A stretch of 64,000 nucleotides of DNA from Arthrobacter horti (GCF_030731045.1 NZ_JAVALS010000002.1:186001-250000); one strand, 5' to 3'. Positions 18,185 through 27,093 are shown, counted from the first letter of the stretch. A program made the numbers and translations. The notes: generated from the letters alone by a model not told the origin.

Positions 18185-19576
18185 ATGGAGAACCCCGGCA
18201 TGAAGACCGGCCCGGCCGCGCAGCGGCTGATCCTCTGGATCGCAATCCTGGCCTCCTTCGTCTCCTTCCTGGACAGCAGCGTGATCAACGTGGCGCTGCC
18301 CGCCATGGACCGTGAGCTGGGCGGTGGGCTCGCCACCCAGCAATGGGTGGTGGACGCCTATCTCATCACCCTCGGCGCCCTGATCCTGCTGGCAGGGTCC
18401 TTGTCGGACGTCCTCGGCAGGATCCTCATCCTGCGCATCGGTCTGATCGGATTCGGCGTGACGTCCCTGGTCTGCGCCTTCGCACCCACGGCGGAGGTGC
18501 TGATCCTGGGCCGGGGATTCCAGGGCGCGGCGGCGGCCCTGCTGGTGCCGAGTTCGCTAGCCCTGATCACGGCGAACTTCAGCGGTCCGGAGCGGGCCAA
18601 GGCGATCGGGCAATGGACCGCGGGAACCACGGTCGCGTTCATCGCCGGGCCTGTCCTGGGCGGCCTCCTGGTGGACACCGTGGGGTGGCGCGCGGTCTTC
18701 TGGATCAACGTGGTCCCCATCGCCGTCACGCTGTACCTCCTGGCCGTGCTCGGGATGAAGGATGTCAGGGCGCACGGGATCCGGATCGACTACGCCGGGG
18801 CCGTGCTCTGCGTGCTCGGGCTCGGCGGACCGGTGTACGCCCTGATCGAGCAGGGGAACCAGGGCTGGGGGAGTCCTTCGATCTGGGCACCCTTCGGCCT
18901 CGGGCTGCTCTGCCTGGCCGGCTTCCTGTGGCGCCAGGCGACGGCGCGGCAGCCGCTCATGCCGCTGAGCCTCTTCGCCGTGCGCAACTTCGGCGTCGGC
19001 AATATCGCCACCACGTTCATCTATGCGGGCCTGTCGATCGGCGGGCTCATCGTGGTGCTGTTCCTCCAGCAGGTGGCCGGCTTCCCCGCAACGGCGGCCG
19101 CTCTGGCGACGCTCCCCATCAGTATCCTGAACATCACCCTCTCGAGCTGGTTCGGTGCCCTGTCCGGGCGCTTCGGCCCACGCTGGTTCATGGCGCTGGG
19201 CCCCCTGATGGGGGCGGCCGGATACCTTCTCATGGTCACGTCCCGGCTGCCGGTCGACTACTGGACTCAGCTGCTGCCCGGCATTCTCCTGTTCGGCCTC
19301 GGGCTCTCGGTGACGGTCGCCCCGCTGACCGCGGCCATCCTGGGGTCCGTCTCCGAGGAGCAGTCCGGCATCGGCTCCGCCGTGAACAACGCCGTGGCCC
19401 GGGTCGCCGGTCTGGTGGGTATCGCGGTGCTCGGGCTCGTCACCGGTCCGGTGTTCGATCTGCAGGGATTCCACCAGGCGCTCATCGCCACGGCGGTGCT
19501 GCTCGCGGTGGGAGGCGTGGTCTCCGGCATCGGCATCCAGAACCCCGGGAAGCCCGCAGCGCCCTCCACTCGATAA
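18185..19576 (+). CDS. MFS multidrug exporter, DHA2 (EmrB/QacA) family
   Basis: 463 residues with about 14 membrane segments. Signatures: SFLDSSVINVALPAMDREL in segment 1, QWVVDAYLITLGALILLAGS in segment 2, LGRGFQGAAAALLVPSSLAL in segment 4 and the antiporter motif C region GPVLGGLLVDTVGWRAVFWI. It should export drugs or metabolites by proton antiport. GGAAGGA at 18173-18179 sets ATG 18185. The stop codon TAA forms the first three bases of the pyrE -10 box, so the two genes are tightly packed but can be transcribed separately. Confidence 0.92.
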   Translation: MENPGMKTGPAAQRLILWIAILASFVSFLDSSVINVALPAMDRELGGGLATQQWVVDAYLITLGALILLAGSLSDVLGRILILRIGLIGFGVTSLVCAFAPTAEVLILGRGFQGAAAALLVPSSLALITANFSGPERAKAIGQWTAGTTVAFIAGPVLGGLLVDTVGWRAVFWINVVPIAVTLYLLAVLGMKDVRAHGIRIDYAGAVLCVLGLGGPVYALIEQGNQGWGSPSIWAPFGLGLLCLAGFLWRQATARQPLMPLSLFAVRNFGVGNIATTFIYAGLSIGGLIVVLFLQQVAGFPATAAALATLPISILNITLSSWFGALSGRFGPRWFMALGPLMGAAGYLLMVTSRLPVDYWTQLLPGILLFGLGLSVTVAPLTAAILGSVSEEQSGIGSAVNNAVARVAGLVGIAVLGLVTGPVFDLQGFHQALIATAVLLAVGGVVSGIGIQNPGKPAAPSTR

Positions 19577-19579
19577 ACT
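19574..19579 (+). promoter_or_regulatory. -10 box TAAACT of leaderless pyrE
   Basis: TAAACT ends 6 bases before the pyrE ATG and begins with the stop codon of the upstream exporter gene. Confidence 0.55.
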
Positions 19580-19585
19580 TCTTCC

Positions 19586-20155
19586 ATGACTTCCCTCGAC
19601 GCCGCCTCCGCGCGCGCCCGCCTGCTCGAACTCATCAAGGAACTCGCCGTGGTCCGCGGCAAGGTCATCCTCTCCAGCGGCAAGGAGGCCGACTACTACG
19701 TCGACCTGCGCCGCATCACCCTGCACCACGAGGCCTCCCGCCTGGTGGGTCAGGTCATGCTGCAGCTGCTCGACGACGCCGGCATCGAGTTTGAGACGGC
19801 CGGCGGTCTGACCATGGGCGCCGACCCCGTGGGCACCGCCCTGATGCACGCGGCGGGCGACGCCGGCCGCACCATCGACGCCTTCGTCGTGCGCAAGGCT
19901 CAGAAGTCCTACGGCATGGGCCGCCAGGTGGAGGGCCCCGGCGTGGACGGCCGCGACGTCGTCGTGCTGGAGGACACCTCCACCACCGGTGGCAGCGCGC
20001 TGACCGCCATCGAGGGCGTCCGACACGCGGGCGGCAACGTCAAGGCCGTGGCCGTGATCGTGGACCGCAACACCGGTGCCAAGGAGAAGATCGAGGCCGA
20101 GACCGGCGTGCCGTACCTCTTCGCCTTCTCCAAGGACGAGCTCGGCCTGGACTAG
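19586..20155 (+). CDS. pyrE: Orotate phosphoribosyltransferase
   Basis: 189 residues. It makes orotidine 5'-phosphate from orotate and PRPP in pyrimidine synthesis. Visible motifs: SSGKEADYYVDLRRITLHHE (substrate loop), TMGADPVGTAL, AFVVRKAQKSYGMG with the catalytic lysines, and the PRPP loop VVVLEDTSTTGGSAL. Length is standard. Start ATG 19586 has no ribosome site but a -10 box at the leaderless distance. A strong hairpin follows at 20165-20196, so it is probably monocistronic. Confidence 0.97.
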   Translation: MTSLDAASARARLLELIKELAVVRGKVILSSGKEADYYVDLRRITLHHEASRLVGQVMLQLLDDAGIEFETAGGLTMGADPVGTALMHAAGDAGRTIDAFVVRKAQKSYGMGRQVEGPGVDGRDVVVLEDTSTTGGSALTAIEGVRHAGGNVKAVAVIVDRNTGAKEKIEAETGVPYLFAFSKDELGLD

Positions 20156-20164
20156 AAGACCGGA

Positions 20165-20196
20165 CGACGACGGCGGGTGCCGGCCCGCCGTCGTCG
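20165..20196. terminator. GC-rich terminator hairpin after pyrE
   Basis: CGACGACGGCGGG (20165-20177) pairs perfectly with CCCGCCGTCGTCG (20184-20196), loop TGCCGG. The same CGACGACGGCGG arm recurs in other intergenic hairpins of this window. Confidence 0.75.
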
Positions 20197-20254
20197 GGCG
20201 TCTGTTGTGATGCGCACCTCGTCGCTGGACTTCCGGGATCCCATCGGGCGCCGG

Positions 20255-20260
20255 TAACTT
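20255..20260 (+). promoter_or_regulatory. -10 box TAACTT of leaderless phosphoribosyltransferase gene
   Basis: TAACTT ends 6 bases before ATG 20267; no ribosome site is visible. Confidence 0.5.
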
Positions 20261-20266
20261 TGATGC

Positions 20267-20785
20267 ATGACAAGTAACCTTGATGATTCCGGGGTGGACG
20301 TCCTCCCCGAGCCCGAGCGCGAAGTCCTCACCTGGGACACGTTCGGGGAAGCGTCCCGCGAGCTCGCCCAGACCGTGGTGGACAGTGGCTTCGAGCCGGA
20401 GGTCGTGGTCGCGATCGCCCGTGGCGGGCTGCTGCTGGCGGGTTCCATCGCCTACGCCCTCGGGGCCAAGGCCTGCGGCGCCCTGAACGTGGAGTTCTAC
20501 ACCGGCATCGGCACCGTCTTGCCCGAGCCTGTGGTCCTGCCGCCGATGCTGGACGAAGGAGCCCTGCACGGCAAGAAGGTCCTCCTGGTGGACGACGTCT
20601 CCGACTCGGGCCGCACCCTGGCCAAGGTCGTGGAACTCATCGCCGACTGGGGCGCCGAGGTCAAGACCGTCTGCCTCTACACCAAGCCCCGCACCATCCT
20701 GGTGCCGGACTACGAGTGGCGTCGCACGGACAAGTGGATCACCTTCCCGTGGTCCGCGCTGCCCCCGGTCGAGGCGCAGGCCTGA
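20267..20785 (+). CDS. Phosphoribosyltransferase (Hpt/xanthine-guanine PRT-like)
   Basis: 172 residues of the type I phosphoribosyltransferase fold. VVVAIARGGLLLAGSIAYAL supplies the pyrophosphate loop and KVLLVDDVSDSGRTLAKVV is the PRPP-binding loop. The hood region is small and W/Y-rich (PDYEWRRTDKWITFPW), which is typical of the COG2236-like group. The base used is uncertain: hypoxanthine, guanine or another purine. It lies after pyrE but with its own promoter. Confidence 0.85.
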   Translation: MTSNLDDSGVDVLPEPEREVLTWDTFGEASRELAQTVVDSGFEPEVVVAIARGGLLLAGSIAYALGAKACGALNVEFYTGIGTVLPEPVVLPPMLDEGALHGKKVLLVDDVSDSGRTLAKVVELIADWGAEVKTVCLYTKPRTILVPDYEWRRTDKWITFPWSALPPVEAQA

Positions 20786-20801
20786 CGCCGCCTCACCCAC
20801 A

Positions 20802-20866
20802 CCAACTGGTCCGGTCCAACTGTCGCAATGACGTACTCAAAGCGACAGTTGGACCGGACCAGTTGG
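20802..20866. repeat. 25-bp perfect palindrome between convergent genes
   Basis: Arms 20802-20826 and 20842-20866 are perfect reverse complements (outer part CCAACTGGTCCGGTCC), loop of 15 bases. GTTTT follows on the + strand, so it can end transcription of the phosphoribosyltransferase gene and of the HAD gene from the other side. No second copy was seen in the window. Confidence 0.85.
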
Positions 20867-20879
20867 GTTTTAAGGACTC

Positions 20880-21704
20880 TCAGATGAGGTCCACCAGCGT
20901 GGCCACGCTCGGCAGGACCTGGTTCGGCCGGAACGGGTAGGCCGCGATCTCGTCGTGCTGCGTGATCCCGGAGAGCACCAGCACCGTGTGCAGGCCGGCC
21001 TCCATACCCGCCACGATGTCCGTGTCCATGCGGTCGCCGATCATGGCGGTGGTCTCCGAATGGGCGTCGATCCGGTTCATGGCGGAGCGGAACATCATGG
21101 GGTTCGGCTTGCCCACGATGTACGGTTCCCGGCCGGTGGCCTTGGTGATGAGCGCCGCGATGGCGCCCGTGGCCGGCATGGGACCTTCCTTGGACGGCCC
21201 GGTGGCGTCCGGGTTCGTGGCGATGAACCGGGCGCCGGCCAGGATGAGGCGAATGGCGGTGGTGATCGCCTCGAAGGAGTAGGTGCGCGTCTCGCCGAGC
21301 ACCACGAAGTCCGGGTCCTGATCGGTGAGGATGAAGCCCGCCTCATGCAGCGCCGTCGTCAGCCCGGCTTCGCCGATCGTATAAGCGCGGTTGCCGCTGT
21401 CCGAGCTCCTGACCTGTTCCTTCAGGAACTGCGCCGTGGCCAGGGCGGAGGTCCAGATGTTCTCCTCCGGCACCTCCAGACCGGAGGATTTCAGGCGTGC
21501 GGCCAGATCGCGCGGGGTGAAGATCGAGTTGTTGGTCAGGACCAGGAAACGCCGCGAGGTGTCCACCCAGCGCTGGATCAGCTCAGCGGCGCCGGGGATC
21601 GCGTGATTCTCATGGACCAGTACGCCGTCCATGTCGGTCAGCCAGCATTCGATCTCCTGCCCGCTGCGATGGTTGCGCAAGGGGTGTTGTTCGGCAGTGC
21701 TCAT
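20880..21704 (-). CDS. HAD-IIA family phosphatase (NagD-like)
   Basis: 274 residues. HAD motif I is ECWLTDMDGVLVHENHAIPG with nucleophile Asp, motif II VLTNNS, cap C2 domain between, and motif III/IV GKPNPMMFRSA ... AMIGDRMDTDIVAGMEAGL. NagD-like enzymes dephosphorylate nucleotides and sugar phosphates. ATG 21704 is chosen because AGGAGGACCC lies directly before it; the frame is open 20 residues further. It is convergent with the phosphoribosyltransferase gene. Confidence 0.92.
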   Translation of the reverse strand: MSTAEQHPLRNHRSGQEIECWLTDMDGVLVHENHAIPGAAELIQRWVDTSRRFLVLTNNSIFTPRDLAARLKSSGLEVPEENIWTSALATAQFLKEQVRSSDSGNRAYTIGEAGLTTALHEAGFILTDQDPDFVVLGETRTYSFEAITTAIRLILAGARFIATNPDATGPSKEGPMPATGAIAALITKATGREPYIVGKPNPMMFRSAMNRIDAHSETTAMIGDRMDTDIVAGMEAGLHTVLVLSGITQHDEIAAYPFRPNQVLPSVATLVDLI

Positions 21705-21874
21705 GGGTCCTCCTGAATGCCGGGATGCTCTCACCAGCTTAAGGTGCCGCCGAGCCGGGGCCATGGGGAGCCCCTGGAAGTCGCGGCAGGGTTTATAGTC
21801 ACCATGAAAGGCAAATGATTTGCTTTACCCCGGCCCGCCCTGGGCCGGTCGCGCTTCTCAGACCGGGAAAGACC

Positions 21875-22870
21875 ATGAACCCCAATTCTCAGCCTCAGCC
21901 GCCTGTGCCTCCCCAGCGGCCCGCTCAACCGCCGCACGCCTTCGCCGTGCCGGAGGAGGACGCCAACACGGTGCTGCGCAGCGGGCTCCCGCCTCAGCCC
22001 GCGACGCCGGCCGGTGGAGGTGACCGTAAGACGCTCGCGATCGTCCTCGGCAGCGTCGCCGCCGTCGTCGCCCTCGCGCTGGTGGCGGTTTTCGTATGGA
22101 TCATCCCCGCATTCAGTGGCGGCCCCACGGCCGTCCCCGCCGCGAGCAGCGCCCCGTCTCCGGCGCAGGATTCGGCCGGCGAGAGCCGGCCGACGTCGTC
22201 CGCGGCCCCGAGTGGCTCCGGTTATGCGGACATGCCGGCCGGGGCGACCCCGCTTCCGGAATACTGGCGGACGCTGACCGGTCCGGACGATGCCCCGCAG
22301 AGCGGGGACAAGACCTTCAGTCGCTTCGTCACGGGCGAATCAAGCTTCGCGCGCCTCTCGGCGTGGTCGAAGGACCCGAAGCTCGGCATCACCACGGATC
22401 CGGAGACCGGCGATGAGATGCAGAAGGCCGCAGCCGGCACCGACGAGTTGGATGGTGACGGTCTTTCGATGGCGTTCTCCTTCTTCGCCGAGTCCGAGGG
22501 GCATAAATACGGCTCCGACCCGGAGCGCATCAAGGGCCTGATCGCCACCCTGCAGGCGAAGCTGACCGCCATGGGCCCCGAGGAGATGGGCCGGACCCTG
22601 GTGGGGCACAAGTGCGCCTCCGGTCTGACCACCACCAAGCCGGACACCCGGGAGTTCCTGCGAGGACTTGCCGTGGTGGTCGGTTTTCAGTGCCAGACCT
22701 CGCGTGGGGAGGCGATCCAGGGGGTGAATCTGTTCACCGTCACCCCGTGGGGAACTCCCCAGATCCTGGGCGTGAGCGGGCATCAGAGCTACTGGGATCA
22801 GCACCCGGGCCTCATGGCGAAACTGGCCAATTCCTACCGCATCAACAAGTGGGTCCTCCCCGGCGGCTGA
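21875..22870 (+). CDS. Single-pass membrane protein of unknown function
   Basis: 331 residues: Pro/Gln-rich cytoplasmic N-terminus of about 50 residues, one membrane segment (LAIVLGSVAAVVALALVAVF), a Ser/Ala/Pro linker, then an extracellular domain of about 200 residues with three cysteines. I do not recognise the domain. A TATAGT box at 21792-21797 would give a leader of about 70 bases. Alternatives such as a serine/threonine-kinase-like sensor are not supported because no catalytic motif is visible. Confidence 0.75.
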   Translation: MNPNSQPQPPVPPQRPAQPPHAFAVPEEDANTVLRSGLPPQPATPAGGGDRKTLAIVLGSVAAVVALALVAVFVWIIPAFSGGPTAVPAASSAPSPAQDSAGESRPTSSAAPSGSGYADMPAGATPLPEYWRTLTGPDDAPQSGDKTFSRFVTGESSFARLSAWSKDPKLGITTDPETGDEMQKAAAGTDELDGDGLSMAFSFFAESEGHKYGSDPERIKGLIATLQAKLTAMGPEEMGRTLVGHKCASGLTTTKPDTREFLRGLAVVVGFQCQTSRGEAIQGVNLFTVTPWGTPQILGVSGHQSYWDQHPGLMAKLANSYRINKWVLPGG

Positions 22871-22916
22871 GCGGCCCGGAATCCGGCGGCCGGGAGTCCC
22901 TCCGGGGCGTCCCAAC

Positions 22917-22922
22917 TACAGT
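22917..22922 (+). promoter_or_regulatory. -10 box TACAGT of leaderless SpoU methylase gene
   Basis: TACAGT ends 6 bases before GTG 22929. Confidence 0.5.
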
Positions 22923-22928
22923 GGGAAG

Positions 22929-23663
22929 GTGACTGAACAGCCTCCCTCCAGCCCCTCCGTCCCCGGCCCCGCCGCAGAGGAGGAGAACGACGCCGCCCGG
23001 TCGGCCGCCGTCGTCGGCTCCACTGACGCGCCAGGGGAGACCGCCGCGGTGCCCGAGGTGGGCGTGGGCCCCTGGGAGGGGGCCTGGCCGGAGGGCGGCC
23101 ACTGGGACCCGGAGCTCCTGGAACACGGTGACCGCCGCAACGTCCTGGACCAGTACCGCTACTGGAAGCACGACGCGATCGTGGCGGAGCTGGACACCCG
23201 CCGGCACAGCTTCCATGTGGCGATCGAGAACTGGCAGCACGATCTGAACATCGGCACCGTGGTGCGCACCGCCAATGCGTTCCTGGCCAAGGAGGTCCAC
23301 ATCATCGGGCGCCGCCGCTGGAACCGCCGCGGGGCCATGGTGACGGACAAGTACCAGCACGTCCGTCATCACCCCACGGTGGAGGACTTCGTGACATGGG
23401 CCCACGGGGAGGGGCTGACCATCCTGGGTGTGGACATCTTCCCGGACTCGGTGCCCCTGGAGACCTATGAGCTGCCCAAGGACTGTGTCCTGGTGTTCGG
23501 CCAGGAGGGGCCGGGCCTGTCGGACGAGGTCCACCGTGCCGCGGAGGCCACCCTCTCCATTGAGCAGTTCGGCTCCACCCGCTCCATCAACGCGGCCTCG
23601 GCCGCGGCCATCGCCATGCACGCCTGGATCCGGCGTCACGTGTTCGGTCAGCGGGTGACCTGA
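22929..23663 (+). CDS. SpoU-family RNA ribose methyltransferase (TrmH-like)
   Basis: 244 residues. After about 75 acidic, low-complexity residues comes the SPOUT knot domain with three motifs: NIGTVVRTANAFLAKEVHII, CVLVFGQEGPGLSDEV and LSIEQFGSTRSINAASAAAI. These enzymes 2'-O-methylate tRNA or rRNA using S-adenosylmethionine. The exact site is unknown. It precedes fba by about 150 bases; that order is common in actinobacteria. Confidence 0.92.
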   Translation: MTEQPPSSPSVPGPAAEEENDAARSAAVVGSTDAPGETAAVPEVGVGPWEGAWPEGGHWDPELLEHGDRRNVLDQYRYWKHDAIVAELDTRRHSFHVAIENWQHDLNIGTVVRTANAFLAKEVHIIGRRRWNRRGAMVTDKYQHVRHHPTVEDFVTWAHGEGLTILGVDIFPDSVPLETYELPKDCVLVFGQEGPGLSDEVHRAAEATLSIEQFGSTRSINAASAAAIAMHAWIRRHVFGQRVT

Positions 23664-23814
23664 CTCGTGGCAGGCCGTGCCGCGTCATGATCCACGCCAC
23701 ACATTCCGTGGTGGCGTGCTCGCTGGCTAGGATGGGATCCGTCACGCGGAAATAGCGCGAAACGGCCGGCGTCACCCGCTGCCGGCCATCCCCGTTGCCA
23801 CTGATGGAGTCAGC

Positions 23815-24837
23815 ATGCCTATCGCAACCCCGGAAATCTACGCCGACATGATCGACCGTGCGAAGGCGGGTGGTTTCGCCTACCCGGCCGTGAACGTCAC
23901 CTCTTCGCAGACCCTCAATGCCGCGATCCGTGGTTTCGCCGAGGCCGGTTCCGACGGCATCATCCAGGTCTCCACCGGTGGTGCGGCCTACTGGTCCGGT
24001 GCCTCCGTGAAGGACATGGTGGCCGGTTCCCTCGGCTTCGCCGCCTTCGCCCGCGAGGTCGCCAAGAACTACGACGTGAACATCGCCCTGCACACGGACC
24101 ACTGCCCCAAGGACAAGCTGGAGGGCTTCGTCCTGCCGCTGCTGGCCGCGTCCGAGGCCGAGGTCAAGGCCGGCCGCAACCCGCTCTTCAACTCCCACAT
24201 GTGGGACGGCTCGCACGAGGAGCTCGGCGAGAACCTCCGCATCGCCCGTGAGCTGCTGGACCGCACCGCGGCCGCCAAGATGATCCTCGAGGTTGAGATC
24301 GGCACCGTCGGCGGCGAGGAGGACGGTGTGGAGAACGAGATCAACGAGAAGCTCTACACCACCACCGAGGACGCCCTGGCGACCATCGAGGCCCTGGGCT
24401 CCGGCGAGAACGGCCGCTACATCACGGCGCTGACCTTCGGCAATGTGCACGGTGTGTACAAGCCGGGCGGTGTGAAGCTGCGTCCCGAGCTGCTGAAGAA
24501 GATCCAGGAGGAGGTCGGCGCCAAGATCGGCAAGGCCAACCCGTTCGACCTGGTCTTCCACGGCGGCTCCGGTTCCTCCGAGCAGGAGATCGCGGACGCC
24601 GTCTCCTTCGGTGTCATCAAGATGAACGTGGACACGGACACCCAGTACGCGTTCACCCGCCCGGTGGCCGGCCACATGATGAGCAACTACGACGGCGTGC
24701 TGAAGGTCGACGGAGAGATCGGCAACAAGAAGACCTACGACCCCCGCGTCTGGGGCGCCTCCGCCGAGGCCGGCATGGCCGCCCGCATCGTCGAGGCCGC
24801 CCAGCAGCTCGGCTCCGCCGGCAAGAGCGGCAAGTAG
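23815..24837 (+). CDS. fba: Class II fructose-bisphosphate aldolase
   Basis: 340 residues. It interconverts fructose 1,6-bisphosphate with dihydroxyacetone phosphate and glyceraldehyde 3-phosphate. Zinc and catalytic residues are in NIALHTDHCPKDKLEG, FNSHMWDGSHEE, EVEIGTVGGEEDGV, FGNVHGVYKPG and DLVFHGGSGSSEQEI. Codon use is strongly biased, as expected for a highly expressed gene. ATG 23815 follows a leader of about 80-100 bases. Confidence 0.98.
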   Translation: MPIATPEIYADMIDRAKAGGFAYPAVNVTSSQTLNAAIRGFAEAGSDGIIQVSTGGAAYWSGASVKDMVAGSLGFAAFAREVAKNYDVNIALHTDHCPKDKLEGFVLPLLAASEAEVKAGRNPLFNSHMWDGSHEELGENLRIARELLDRTAAAKMILEVEIGTVGGEEDGVENEINEKLYTTTEDALATIEALGSGENGRYITALTFGNVHGVYKPGGVKLRPELLKKIQEEVGAKIGKANPFDLVFHGGSGSSEQEIADAVSFGVIKMNVDTDTQYAFTRPVAGHMMSNYDGVLKVDGEIGNKKTYDPRVWGASAEAGMAARIVEAAQQLGSAGKSGK

Positions 24838-24839
24838 GC

Positions 24840-25262
24840 ATGTCGGACGAGTTCCGCGCCAATCTGCTCGGCCCGGAGCCCACGAAGCTCCCCGCCGAGA
24901 CGGAGGTCTACCAGCACCTGGCCGTGGGTGTGCACGTCCACGAACTGCTGGCGAAGTACCCCGCCTCCTCCCTGCTGTGGGCGCTTGCGGCCGAGCAGGC
25001 GTGGGCCGAAGGCAAGACGATCGAGTCCTACGCCTTCGCCCGGGTCGGCTACCACCGCGGCCTGGACGCCCTGCGCCGCAACGGCTGGCGCGGCGCCGGC
25101 CCCATCCCGTGGGAGCACGAGCCCAATCAGGGCTTCCTGCGTGCGCTCCACGCCCTGGGTCGCGCCTCGGCGGCCATCGGCGAAGCCGAGGAGCCGGAAC
25201 GCATCTCGACGTTCCTGAACGACTCGGACCCCACGGCGAAGGCGGCCATCGAGGCCCTCTGA
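24840..25262 (+). CDS. DUF3151 family protein
   Basis: 140 residues starting two bases after the fba stop, so cotranscribed and probably translated by reinitiation. The pattern LLGPEPTKLPAETEVYQHLA, KYPASSLLWALAAEQAW and SYAFARVGYHRGLDALRRNG marks DUF3151, an actinobacterial family that usually follows fba. No function is established; the conserved link with fba suggests a role in glycolysis or aldolase regulation. No signal peptide or membrane segment. Confidence 0.88.
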   Translation: MSDEFRANLLGPEPTKLPAETEVYQHLAVGVHVHELLAKYPASSLLWALAAEQAWAEGKTIESYAFARVGYHRGLDALRRNGWRGAGPIPWEHEPNQGFLRALHALGRASAAIGEAEEPERISTFLNDSDPTAKAAIEAL

Positions 25263-25286
25263 GCCACGGCTGAATGAACGACGACG

Positions 25287-25324
25287 GCGGCGGGTGGTCA
25301 CCTGGAAAGGTGGCCACCCGCCGC
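25287..25324. terminator. Bidirectional terminator hairpin
   Basis: GCGGCGGGTGGTCACC (25287-25302) pairs with GGTGGCCACCCGCCGC (25309-25324) over 16 bp with one G-T, loop TGGAAA. It separates the convergent DUF3151 and acyl-CoA ligase genes and begins next to GACGACGGCGG. Confidence 0.8.
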
Positions 25325-25334
25325 TGTTCCCGGC

Positions 25335-26912
25335 TCAGCCCTTCCGCAGCTCCCGGCGCAGGATCTTGCCGGACGCGGATTTGGGGATCGCGTCCAGGAA
25401 CTCGACCTGCCGGACTTTCTTGTGCGGCGCCACGTGCTTCGCCACGAAGGACATGACCCCCTCGGCGTCCAGGGCCGACCCCGCCTGCCGCACCACGAAC
25501 GCCTTGGGCACCTCCTGATGGTCCTCGTCGTACGCGCCCACCACGGCGGCGTCGGCGATCTCCGGGTGAGTGAGCAGCACGGCCTCCAGCTCCGCCGGGG
25601 GGATCTGGTAGCCCTTGTACTTGATGAGTTCCTTGAGCCGGTCCACGATCGTCACCACACCCGTGGAGGACACCGTGGCGATGTCACCCGTGTGCAGGAA
25701 GCCGTCCGTATCCAGCGCCTCCGCGGTCGCTTCCGGCAGGTTGAGGTAGCCGAGCATCACGTTGGGGCCCCGGCACAGCAGGTGCCCGGGCTCGCTGACT
25801 CCCTCCGCCGGCGGGTCGATGTCCTCTCCGGTGGCCAGGTCCACGATCCTCATGTCCATGTTCGGCACGGTGTAGCCGCAGCTGCCCAGGGGCACTCCCT
25901 CCGCCGAACGGGGGATGAGATGAGAGACCGGGCTCATCTCGCTCATGCCGTAACCCTGGAGCATCCGGCAGCCGATCCGTTCCGCCACCGCATGCCCCAG
26001 TTCCTCGTCCAGCGGCGCCGCCCCGGACAAGGCGGTGTGGACGCTGGAGAGGTCGTACTCGGCCACCAGCGGGTGCTTCGCCAGGGCGACGGCCACGGGC
26101 GGTGCGATGAACAGATAGCTGATCCGGTGCTCCTGGATGATCCGCAGGAACTCCGTGAGGTCGAATTTCGGCATGGTGACCAGGCTGGCCCGTTCCGCCA
26201 GGGCCAGGTTCAGCAGCACCGTCATGCCGTAAATGTGGAAGAAGGGCAGCAGGGCCAGCAGCCGGTCCTCCGGGACCACCTCGAGCAGGGCCCGGGCCTG
26301 CTGGACATTCGCCACGAGGTTGCGGTGCGTGAGCATCACGCCCTTGGGGGCGCTCGTGGTGCCGGAGGAGAACGGCAGCACGGCGATGTGGGTCGCCGGG
26401 TCGATCGTGACGTCGGGGGCCAGGTGCCCTTCCTCCAGGATGCCGGGATAGGCGGGGTGAGCCTCGCCGTCGCCGCCGATCACCACCAGTTGCTCCGCCG
26501 GGATCCCGGCCGTCCGGGCCGCCTCTTCGGCCCGCTCAAGGAAGGGCGCGATCGTGAACAGCCAGGTGGCGCCCGCGTCCTGGAGCTGGTGGGCCACCTC
26601 CTCCGCCGTGTACAGGGCGTTGATGGTGGTGGCTGCCGCGCCCGCGCGCAGGATGCCGTGGAACACCGGCGCGAACGCCGGGATGTTGGGGGAGAGGAGC
26701 CCGACGACGTCGCCGGGCTTCACGCCATGCGCGGCCAGATAGCCGGCCACGAGTCCGATGTTGGTCACCAGGGTGCGATAGGTCCCCGAGGCGCCCGTGG
26801 TGCCGTCCACGAGGGCCACGCGATCCAGGTCCGCTTCGCTCAGGCCTCCGAAGAGATGGTCGTGGACGCTCAGATCCGGAATGTCGACGTCGGGGTACGG
26901 ACTGCTGAACAC
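25335..26912 (-). CDS. AMP-forming acyl-CoA/aryl-CoA ligase (4-coumarate-CoA ligase-like)
   Basis: 525 residues of the ANL superfamily. Motifs: VLPFSSGTTSAPKGVMLTHR (P-loop), GYGMSEMSPVSHL (A5), FLHTGDIATVSSTGVVTIVD (A7), RLKELIKYKGYQIPPAEL (A8) and the catalytic Lys in PKSASGKILRREL (A10). It activates a carboxylate, probably aromatic or medium-chain, to its CoA ester. GTG 26912 follows AGGAGG. A CRP/GlxR-like site lies 67 bases upstream, which would link it to carbon supply. Confidence 0.92.
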   Translation of the reverse strand: MFSSPYPDVDIPDLSVHDHLFGGLSEADLDRVALVDGTTGASGTYRTLVTNIGLVAGYLAAHGVKPGDVVGLLSPNIPAFAPVFHGILRAGAAATTINALYTAEEVAHQLQDAGATWLFTIAPFLERAEEAARTAGIPAEQLVVIGGDGEAHPAYPGILEEGHLAPDVTIDPATHIAVLPFSSGTTSAPKGVMLTHRNLVANVQQARALLEVVPEDRLLALLPFFHIYGMTVLLNLALAERASLVTMPKFDLTEFLRIIQEHRISYLFIAPPVAVALAKHPLVAEYDLSSVHTALSGAAPLDEELGHAVAERIGCRMLQGYGMSEMSPVSHLIPRSAEGVPLGSCGYTVPNMDMRIVDLATGEDIDPPAEGVSEPGHLLCRGPNVMLGYLNLPEATAEALDTDGFLHTGDIATVSSTGVVTIVDRLKELIKYKGYQIPPAELEAVLLTHPEIADAAVVGAYDEDHQEVPKAFVVRQAGSALDAEGVMSFVAKHVAPHKKVRQVEFLDAIPKSASGKILRRELRKG

Positions 26913-26978
26913 GGTGCCTCCTGCGTGCCGCGGCCGGAAGGAATGACGGCACGGGGACCGCGACGTTACCGGCTGGTA

Positions 26979-26994
26979 TGTGATCCAGATAACA
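26979..26994. promoter_or_regulatory. CRP/GlxR-like site TGTGATCCAGATAACA
   Basis: Matches the TGTGA-N6-TCACA consensus at all but one position (second half TAACA). It sits between the acyl-CoA ligase and the divergent SipW-like locus and could serve either. Confidence 0.5.
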
Positions 26995-27050
26995 GCCAAA
27001 GTGCCGTCCGGCACAAGATGCGGACCCGGGCGAATCGTGTCCCTCCCGTG

Positions 27051-27093
27051 ATTGACCTGGGGTCAATACGGTCGTCATGCTTAACCGAGCATG
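27051..27093 (+). promoter_or_regulatory. Palindromic promoter region of SipW-like locus
   Basis: ATTGACC-TGG-GGTCAAT (27051-27067) is a perfect 17-base palindrome containing a -35 (TTGACC). CATGCT at 27076-27081, 18 bases further, may be the -10 and is itself the first half of CATGCT-TAACCG-AGCATG (27076-27093). Two stacked operators upstream of the four-gene locus are therefore possible. Confidence 0.5.

Noticed and set aside
18557..20800. Very long frame antisense to exporter, pyrE and the phosphoribosyltransferase
   Set aside because: Spans three recognised genes on the other strand and has shadow composition.
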